DNA of 64,000 bases, from NCBI RefSeq assembly GCF_018294505.1, contig NC_057810.1, forward strand, positions 203,998,113-204,062,112, read 5' to 3'. The first letter of the stretch is position 1. Each line of letters begins with the position of its first letter. Below are positions 57,306 through 64,000 of this stretch, piece by piece. The notes beneath the pieces were generated by a model. That model did no database searches, was not told the origin of the DNA, and saw only the letters and a list, made by a program, of their open reading frames with translations. The DNA is from Triticum aestivum (taxonomy: Eukaryota > Streptophyta > Magnoliopsida > Poales > Poaceae). A program made the position numbers and the translations under genes.

Positions 57306-58249
57306 ACCATATGGAGGGAACATAGGAAGCTTGAAATATGAACATGTCAATGGGAGGGAGTAAGCCCCATGCATGCATGCATGCATGCAACATGCAACAC
57401 TCACACGTACACATGGACGCACGCAACACTCGCGCACCCATGCGACACACAGCACACGACGCAACAGACACGCTCATGCTCAAGTGCTCAACCTACTCCC
57501 TACGTCCGTGAAAGAATGTACATTTAGAGATTTACACATTGACCAACGCATAATTAATGCACAAAAGTTATGTGTGCATGCGACCATTGAGAGAAGAAGA
57601 TTAAATGAAGGTCGTTGCATGCTGTAATTAAGGATAGACATGTAGCCTATACCTAGAGCACAAGTTGGTGCATTAGTCAATCAATATCAATTTAGATTAA
57701 AGGTTAAATGCATTGGAAGTGTAGATGTACTACACTCTTTGTTTTTTAGCTGATTTCTTTGCTCTGCCAACTGACAGGTGGGACCCAGAAACCATGTGAC
57801 AATTTAACCAGTCAACAAAGTGCCACGTCGACTATGTGGATGGTCAGTAGGGTGCAATACAGTGCTCTACGATGAGCTAGTGATCGTATAATCACCGCAA
57901 AATTATATATGGTGACCGTAAAGAGCGTATTGTTACATACGTTGACCGCCAGTGTATTTTTCTTGTTTCAAATTAAGCCATATTAACCGGAAAGTGTGCA
58001 GTACAGACTAGTACTACTAGTACTGCTTTGATGTGTCCCGTCAACTCGCCGAACGAGGAGAAGCTTGCTTACTATGCCTCTCCCTTGCCCACGCACGCGG
58101 TGGTTCGCAGCACGAGGAGAGGGTTTTGACTACAGCGCACCCTCTCCTTCTCCCTCTCCCTCACCCTCGCCCTCACGGTGGATGTGCAGCAGTTCAATTG
58201 GTGTCAGATTGCTAGAAGCATAATGTGTACTGTAGTATCATCATTGTTG

Positions 58250-58341
58250 GACCTTCCGAAGAGGCGAAGAGCCAAGTGCAAGGTTCACACGAGAACGAAC
58301 TGTTGAACCTCCCGAAGAGGCAAAGAGCCAAGCGCAAGGTT
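58250..58341. repeat. Direct repeat, about 35 bp x2
   Basis: 'CCGAAGAGGC.AAGAGCCAAG' followed by '.GCAAGGTT' occurs at about 58255-58284 and 58312-58341, with three or four differences. Confidence 0.7.
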
Positions 58342-58684
58342 TTATAGGAGTTGTTGTCCTAGTAGGAGCGTACTACAACTATAGCGAACGATGCTACTGT
58401 ATGATGCCGCCACGTCACATATATCCAAAGCTGTGCCACCTTTTTTTCTTTCTCAAAGAGCATGTTGCAGCCCGTGCAACAACAACACAAGTTGCACGTA
58501 CACATAACACATTTACTAGTAATAAATTCCAAAGGACAAATGCCAGTATGCCACACAAGTTCATCTCCAATTCATGTGATAAATTTGTGCACGACTAGTC
58601 TACATATATTCACAGCGCTACTGTTCACAATTTACTGTACTCCACTTACACATTATAGATGGGCTACATATCCTCCTCCAGGTT

Positions 58685-58931
58685 CTAGTCCCAGGTGTTC
58701 TTCATGGATGGCACGATCCATAGCGGTGGGAAACGGGAATCATTGTCGCAGCTTTCTAGTCCGGTTCCACACGATGGAGACTCATCCAAGCTGAAGCGAC
58801 ATAAATCAAGGATAGTGTGTCCCAGCATGTCGTTCATCCGGCAGTGCGCATGGAAGACACAACCATGCTTCGTGAACGACAGGCCTTCCGTGTTGTGCAC
58901 GGAAGGTGGCATCCGCTTCACAATGGGGTAG
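58685..58931 (-). pseudogene. Orphan 3' exon, unrecognised, cut by element C
   Basis: An 82-codon frame on minus, open at its N-terminal side where element C inserts (58932), ends at TAG 58685-58687. Sequence includes 'KRMPPSVHNTEGLSF', 'HGCVFHAHCRMNDMLGHT' and 'LDLCRFSLDESPSC'; GC content and amino-acid mix look like real coding sequence. I do not recognise the family. The frame appears to continue into the LTR only by chance. The 5' part should lie beyond the right end of element C, outside the window. Confidence 0.5.
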
Positions 58932-60497
58932 TGATACGTCTCCAACATATCTATAATTTTTGATTGTTCCATGCTATTATATTACCTGTTTTGGATGTTT
59001 ACGGGATTTATTTTACACATTTATATCATTAAGACTAACCTACTAACCGGAGGCCCAGCCCGTATTGCTGTTGTTTTTGCCTATTTCAGTATTTCGAAGG
59101 AAAGGAATATCAAACGGAGTCCAAACGGAATGAAACCTTCAGGAGCGTGATTTTTGGAACGAACGTGATCCAGAGGACTTGGAGTGCAAGTCAAGAAGCA
59201 GCCGAGGCGTCCACGAGGGTGGAGGGCGCGCCCACCCCTACAGGGTGCGCCCCCCTATCTCGTGGGCCCCTCGGGCGACCACCGACCTACTTCTTCCTCC
59301 TATATATACCCACGTACCCCAAAAACATCCAGTGAGCCAACGAAAAACTATTTCCACCGCTGTAACCTTTTGTATCCGCGAGATCCCATCTTGGAGCCTT
59401 CGCCGGCGCTCCGCTGGAGGGGGAATCGACCATGGAGGGCTTCTACATCAACACCATAGCCCCTTCGATGAGTTGTGAGTAGTTTACCACAGACCTTCGG
59501 GTCCATAGTTATTAGCTAGATGGCTTCTTCTCTCTTTTTGGATCTCAATACCATGTTCTCCTCGATCTTCTTGGAGATCTATTCGATGTAACTCTTTTTG
59601 CGGTGTGTTTGTTGAGAACCGATGAATTGTGGGTTTATGATCAAGTTATCTATGAGAAATATTTGAATCTCCTCTGAATTCTTTTATGTATGATTGAGTT
59701 ATCTTTGCAAGTCTCTTTGAATTATCAGTTTCGTTTGGCCTACTAGATCGATCTTTCTTGCAATGGGAGAAGTGCTTAGCTTTTGGTTCAATCTTGCGGT
59801 GTCCTTACCGAGTGACAATAGGGGTAGCAAGGCACGTATTGTATTGTTGCCATCGAGGATAAAAGATGGGGTTTATATCATATTGCATGAGTTTATCCCT
59901 CTACATCATGTCATCTTTCTTAATGCGTTACTTTGTTCTTATGAACTTAATACTCTAGATGCATGCTGGATAGCGGTCAATGTGTGGAGTAATAGTAGTA
60001 GATGCAGGCAGGAGTCGTTCTACTTGTCGCGGACGTGATGCCTATATACATGATCATGCCTAGATAATCTCATACTTATTCGCTTTTCTATCAATTGCTC
60101 GACAGTAATTTGTTCACCCACCGTAATACTTATGCTATCAAGCCACTAGTGAAACCTATGGCCCCCGGGTCTATCTTTTATCATATAAGCTTTCAATCTA
60201 CTTTTATTTGCATTTTTACTTTTTTAATCTATATTATAAAATACCAAAAATATATTTATCTTATCATACTATCTCTATCAGATCTCACTTTCGCAAGTGG
60301 CTGTGAAGGGATTGACAACCCCTTTATTGCGTTGGTAGCGAGTTCTTTGTTTGTTTGTGTAGGTGCGTGGGACTTTTGAGGAGCCTCCTACTGGATTAAT
60401 ACCTTGGTTCTCAAAAACTGAGGGAAATACTTACGCTACTATTGATGCATCACCCTTTCCTCTTCAAGGAAAACCAAAGCAAGCTCAAGCCGTAGCA
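58932..60497 (+). repeat. Element C 5' LTR, 1566 bp
   Basis: TGATACGTCTCC...CCGTAGCA; TATATATAC at 59301-59309. Homologous to the LTRs of B and D. Confidence 0.92.
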
Positions 60498-60508
60498 AGA
60501 AGGATTTC

Positions 60509-60526
60509 TGGCGCCGTTGCCGGGGA
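60509..60526 (+). other. Primer binding site of element C (tRNA-Asp type)
   Basis: TGGCGCCGTTGCCGGGGA, 11 bases after the LTR, as in B and D. Confidence 0.88.
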
Positions 60527-60732
60527 GGTCTTCGCTCAAGTCAAGACATACCAAGTACCCATCACAAACTCATCTCCCTCGCATTTACATTATTTGGCAT
60601 TTGCCTCTCGTTTTCCTCTCACCCACTTCACCCTTGCCGTTTTATTCGCCCTCTCTTTCCCAATCTTCTCTTGTCGCTTTCGTTTGCCTCTTTTTCTGTT
60701 TGCTTGTGTGTTAGATCATTTACCTTGTCTTA

Positions 60733-61545
60733 ATGGCTAGTCCTCCTATCCTTGTTATCACTCCCGAACATGAAATTCTTAATTTTAAGCAAAGGGAGGG
60801 AGAAAATTTAAAAGATGCTTGGCATAGAATTTGCAATGCTCAAAATAAATCTACTGGGAAGCTTTCTAGTTCTGTTCTTCTTCACAATTTTTATGTAGGC
60901 ATTACTCCTTGGAATAGATGCGTTCTTGATACCATTACCGGAGGGGATTTCTTGAGTATCCATACGTTTGATGCTTATAATGCTATGTTAGATTTGTTTG
61001 GCCCACCACCTCTTTTGGTTAATGGAACTGTTTTAACTTCGGAACATGTGATGCAACGGCTTGAAATTATTGAAAATAAAGTTGCCACTGTTGAGTTGAT
61101 TGAAAATTTGCATAAAAAGATTCATAATCACATTACCCAATATGGATCTAGGGTTGGAGTTACTTTGAATTTTTTAAAGAGAAAGAACCTATAGTTAATG
61201 AAAAAATAGATCTAGATTCTGCAAGAATCGGTAAACATGAAGATATCATTACCAACTTAGGGTTGGCGTTTTCTTCCATGAAAAACATCCAAAACCTCCT
61301 ACCAAAACTGCCAAATTTATTTATGTTCCTAAAAATAAGGGTGAATCTTCTAGTAAGGGAGATGCGGATCTCAAATCAATAAGTGTTCATCCCAATTGTC
61401 TCTCTCTATCATTAAGGAACCTTTTGCTACAAATGAATTTCTTGAATTTTTGCCTAAAGATTTAATCATTGCTAAAAAGGGAGAAACCCCTAAAAATTAT
61501 AAGTGCTCTATTGAGGATTTGAGTGCCAAAGAGGGCACTACTTAG
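60733..61545 (+). pseudogene. First ORF of element C (gag-like)
   Basis: ATG at 60733 opens 153 codons to 61194 ('MASPPILVITPEHEILNF'). A frame change and stops follow, but recognisable pieces ('FLPKDLIIAKKGETPKNYK', 'IEDLSAKEGTT') continue to a TAG near 61543. It has gag-like features: 'NFKQREGENLKDAWHRIC', 'LLHNFYVGITPWNRCVLDTI' and 'GGDFLS', similar in layout to the second half of a Retrotrans_gag domain. The N-terminal capsid part seen in element B is absent and the sequence is otherwise unlike B's gag. Downstream of 'GCACTACTTAGATCTATC' it becomes homologous to element B. Probably the ORF of a non-autonomous subfamily. Confidence 0.6.
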
Positions 61546-63450
61546 ATCTATCCTCGCTTTTATGCCTAGCTAGGGGCGTTAAACGATAGCGCTAGTTGGG
61601 AGGCAACCCAATTTTATTTGTGTTTTTTGTTTTTGTTTCTGTTTAGTAATAAATTTTGCATCTACCTTCTGTTTAGATGTTTTAATTAGTGTTTGTGCCA
61701 AGTAGAAGCTATAGGATAACCTATGGTGATAGTTAATTTGATTTTGTTGAAAAAGAGAAACTTTGCACGCACGAAATTAGTTTTGTTAAATCACAGAAAT
61801 GTGATTTTGCGTTGATTCTTTTTGATGTATATCAATAGACAAACTACCCAGGACTTCCTATTTTTTAGGATTTTTAGAGTTCCATAAGTATTGGTGGGTT
61901 ACAGATTGCTACAAACTGTTCTGTTTTTCACAGATTCTATTTTTCGTGTGTTGTTTGCTTATTTTGATGCATCTATGGCTAGTATTAAGTGGTATGAACC
62001 ATACAGAACTTGAAATACAGTAGGTTTAACACCAATATAAATAAAGAATGAGTTATACATTACCTTATGTGGTGGTTTTTCTTTCTTTCACTAACGGAGC
62101 TTATGAGATTTCCTGTTGAGTTTTATGTTGTGAAGTTTTCAAGGTTTGGGTAAAGATTTGATGGACTATGGAATAAGGAGTGGCAAGAGCCTAAGCTTGG
62201 GGATGCCCATGGCACCCCAAGATATTCAAGAATAGCCAAAAGCCTAAGCTTGGGGATGCCCCCGGAAGGCATCCCCTCTTTCGTCTTCGTTCATTGGTAA
62301 CTTCACTTGGAGCTATATTTTTATTCGCCACATGATATGTGTTTTGCTTGGAGCGTCTTGTATGATATTAATATTTGCTTTTTAGTTTTCCACAATCATC
62401 CTTGCTATACACACCTTTCGGGAGAAGCCCACTTGATTAGAATTTATTAGAATACTCTATGTGCTTCACTTATATCTTTTGAGCTAGATAGTTTTTGCTC
62501 TAGTGCTTCACTTATACCTTTTAGAGCACGGCGGTGGCTTAATTTTGTAGAAATTGCTAGTCTCTCATCAGGTTGGAAAAGGCGGTAGGCGTAAGCGAGG
62601 CGGTTGTCCTTCACCTAGTGCCTAGGCAGTGCCTAAGCTCCCTAGGTGCGGCCTAGGCGGTAATATAGTTTTTACTCGTAGTGTATTTTTGATTATTATA
62701 TGGTTGTTGATATTAGTTTAGGGCATATAAATAAGTTAGTTACCATCTACTACCATTGGAATATAACCCGTTCGACACGTCAGTGCAGTATGTGGCATGA
62801 TTTCTTGCTTGGGTGGACAATTCCTTGCTTTCCCTGCCTAGACCTCCATTCATGCCCAAGGCGAGGCGTTTAGCCATTGCCTAGCGTCTAGGCGTGCCTA
62901 AGCGCCTCCTAGGCACTGCCTTTTCCAACAGAGTCTCATGCTTCACTTATATTATTTTGAGAGTCTCTTTGAACAACATGGTATTTGCTATGGTTATAAA
63001 ATTGGTCCTAGAATGGTAGGCATCCAAGTCGGGTATAATAAAAACTATCATAGGAAGTGAATTGGATGCTATGATCAATTTGATACTTGATAATTGTTTT
63101 GAGATATGGATGTAGTGATATTAAATTCATGCTAGTTTGGTGATTATGAATTTAAAGAATGCTTGTGTTGAAGTTAGCAAGTCCCGTAGCATGCACGTAT
63201 GGTTAAAGATGTGTAACAAATTTGAAACGTGAGGTGTTCTTAGATTGTGCATCCTTATGAGTGGCGGTCGGGGACAAGCGATGGTCTTTTCCTACCAATC
63301 TATCCCTCTAGGAGCATGCGCATAGTGCTTGATTTTTGATGACTTGTAGATTTTTGCAATAAGTATATGAGTTCTTATGACTAATGTTGAGTCCATGGAT
63401 TATACGCACTTTTACCTTTCCATCATTGCTAGCCTCTTCGGTACCGTGCA
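61546..63450 (+). other. Non-coding internal region of element C
   Basis: AT-rich, no supported gene. It contains two internal polypurine-tract cores (62193-62206 and 62246-62259) and the MITE at 62569-62931. Confidence 0.6.
62569..62931. mobile_element. hAT-like MITE rich in CCTAGGC (363 bp)
   Basis: Terminal repeats CAGGTTGGAAAAGGC / GCCTTTTCCAACAG. Flanks TCTCTCAT (62561-62568) and AGTCTCAT (62932-62939) are an imperfect 8-bp duplication. The empty site is visible in element B near 28095 (minus 'AGTCTCTCATGCTTCAC'), confirming the insertion. Ends are full of 'GCCTAGGC' words that can fold into hairpins. Confidence 0.85.
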
Positions 63451-63747
63451 TTGCCCTTTCTCACCTTGAGAGTTGGTGCAAACTTCGCCGGTGCATCCAA
63501 ACCCTGTGATATGATACGCTCTATCACACATAAACCTCCTTATATCTTCCTCAAAACAGCCACCATACCTACCTATTATGGCATTTCCATAGCCATTCCG
63601 AGATATATTGCCATGCAACTTTCCACCGTTCCGTTTATGATCATGACACGCATTACTATTGTCCTATTGCCATTGCATGATCATGTAGTTGACATCGTAT
63701 TTGTGGCAAGGCCACTTTGCATAATTTTTCATACATGTCACTCTTGA
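63451..63747 (+). CDS. Short conserved sense ORF in element C
   Basis: 98 codons, the counterpart of 27277-27576 in element B, again without an ATG at the start (first codon TTG, preceded by a stop 18 to 21 bases upstream). The two differ by one codon indel ('PFIIIMTYIT' versus 'PFMIMTRIT') and about ten substitutions, yet both are open. The opposite strand is broken here by a stop. See the paired entry in element B for motifs. Confidence 0.35.
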   Translation: MPFLTLRVGANFAGASKPCDMIRSITHKPPYIFLKTATIPTYYGISIAIPRYIAMQLSTVPFMIMTRITIVLLPLHDHVVDIVFVARPLCIIFHTCHS

Positions 63748-63879
63748 TTCATTGCCCATCCCGGTACACCGCCGGAGGCATTCATATAGAGTCATATTTT
63801 TTTCTAGTTTTGAGTTGTAATTCATGAGTTGTAAATCAATAAAAGTGTGATGATCATCATTATTAGAGCATTGTCCCCA

Positions 63880-64000
63880 AAAAAAAGAAAGGCCAAAAAA
63901 AGGCCAAAGAAAAAAAAGAAAAAAAAAGAAGAAAGGCCAAAAGAAAAAAGAAAGGCCCAAAAAAATAAAAGAAAAAATAAAAATAAAATAAAAAGGGGGC
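63880..64000. repeat. A-rich low-complexity tract
   Basis: A/G-rich run with 'AAAGGCC' words; the T-rich counterpart is at 27058-27150 in element B. Internal part of the element, not a terminus. Confidence 0.7.

Larger units (their letters stand above)
57100..58684. other. Intergenic stretch upstream of the F-box gene
   Basis: No supported gene. It holds a 31-bp x3 tandem repeat (57215-57305), a (CATG)n microsatellite (about 57369-57389), a possible decayed Stowaway-like end ('TACTCCCTACGTCCGTGAAAG', from 57493) and a duplicated 35-bp motif at 58250-58341. Confidence 0.4.
58932..64000 (+). mobile_element. Sabrina-like gypsy element C, runs off window
   Basis: 5' LTR 58932-60497, tRNA-Asp primer site 60509-60526, ORF1 from 60733, then an internal region that is nearly the inverted equivalent of element B (26.9-29.1 kb). 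GGTAG (58927-58931) may be its target duplication. It carries a MITE at 62569. The 3' LTR is outside the window. No pol visible. Confidence 0.9.

Noticed and set aside
58925..58936. 'GTAGTGATA' as a CACTA right terminus with ATA duplication
   Set aside because: The TG belongs to the LTR start TGATACGTCTCC of element C, and the bases before it are in a coding-like frame without CACTA subterminal repeats.
58685..58972. 95-codon frame joining the orphan exon to the LTR
   Set aside because: The first 13 codons are LTR sequence; the fusion is an accident of insertion.
63880..64000. A-rich tract as a LINE/SINE poly(A) tail
   Set aside because: The same low-complexity tract sits inside element B at 27058-27150, so it is internal to the gypsy family.

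Overview
The window comes from a large, repeat-rich grass genome, almost certainly a Triticeae species (wheat, Aegilops, rye or barley group). The basis is the set of LTR retrotransposon types present: a BARE/WIS/Angela-type copia, a Sirevirus (SIRE/Maximus-type) copia, Sabrina/WHAM-type and Tat-type gypsy elements, and a CACTA transposon with minisatellite-rich ends. Family names are from memory; superfamily calls rest on motifs read in the sequence. There are no bacterial operons, and I saw no tRNA, rRNA or CRISPR locus.

Layout. 1-816: a decayed BED-zinc-finger mini-gene between two copies of a polyadenylation-tail sequence. 817-3652: a truncated Sirevirus (3' LTR plus end of its accessory gene). 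3749-19586: a BARE/WIS-type copia on +, whose 5' LTR is split by a 9.15-kb Tat-like gypsy (4849-14001, minus; gag-protease plus an antisense, intron-containing ORF, no pol). The copia's RNase H is broken at about 19586 by a gypsy LTR (element E, 19587-47392). That LTR is in turn split by a complete Sirevirus (19807-45621, minus, 5-bp target duplication AGCAG). The Sirevirus carries a Sabrina-like gypsy (24646-33009), a solo LTR (33196-34825) and two hAT-type MITEs. 47393-49810: another Sabrina-like gypsy (D), cut by the left end of a CACTA element (49811 on). 53761-58931: gene-like sequence on minus (a NAC pseudogene, an F-box/DUF295 gene, an orphan exon). 58932-64000: a third Sabrina-like gypsy (C) running off the window, carrying a CCTAGGC-rich MITE.

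Relations. Target-site duplications and LTR pairs give the nesting order directly: BARE/WIS copia, then E, then D and the Sirevirus, then CACTA, then C, then the last MITE. Most pol genes carry stops or frameshifts, so none of the elements looks autonomous. The only gene that looks largely open outside transposons is the F-box/DUF295 gene; whether it and the NAC copy are native or were carried by the CACTA cannot be decided here because the CACTA right end is not visible.

The most unusual structures are: (1) a separately promoted, apparently spliced accessory gene between pol and the 3' LTR of the Sirevirus; (2) three gypsy elements with the same LTR and primer site but unrelated first ORFs; (3) an antisense gene with three phase-consistent introns in the pol-less Tat-like element; (4) a conserved short ORF and internal copies of the polypurine tract in the Sabrina-like elements.
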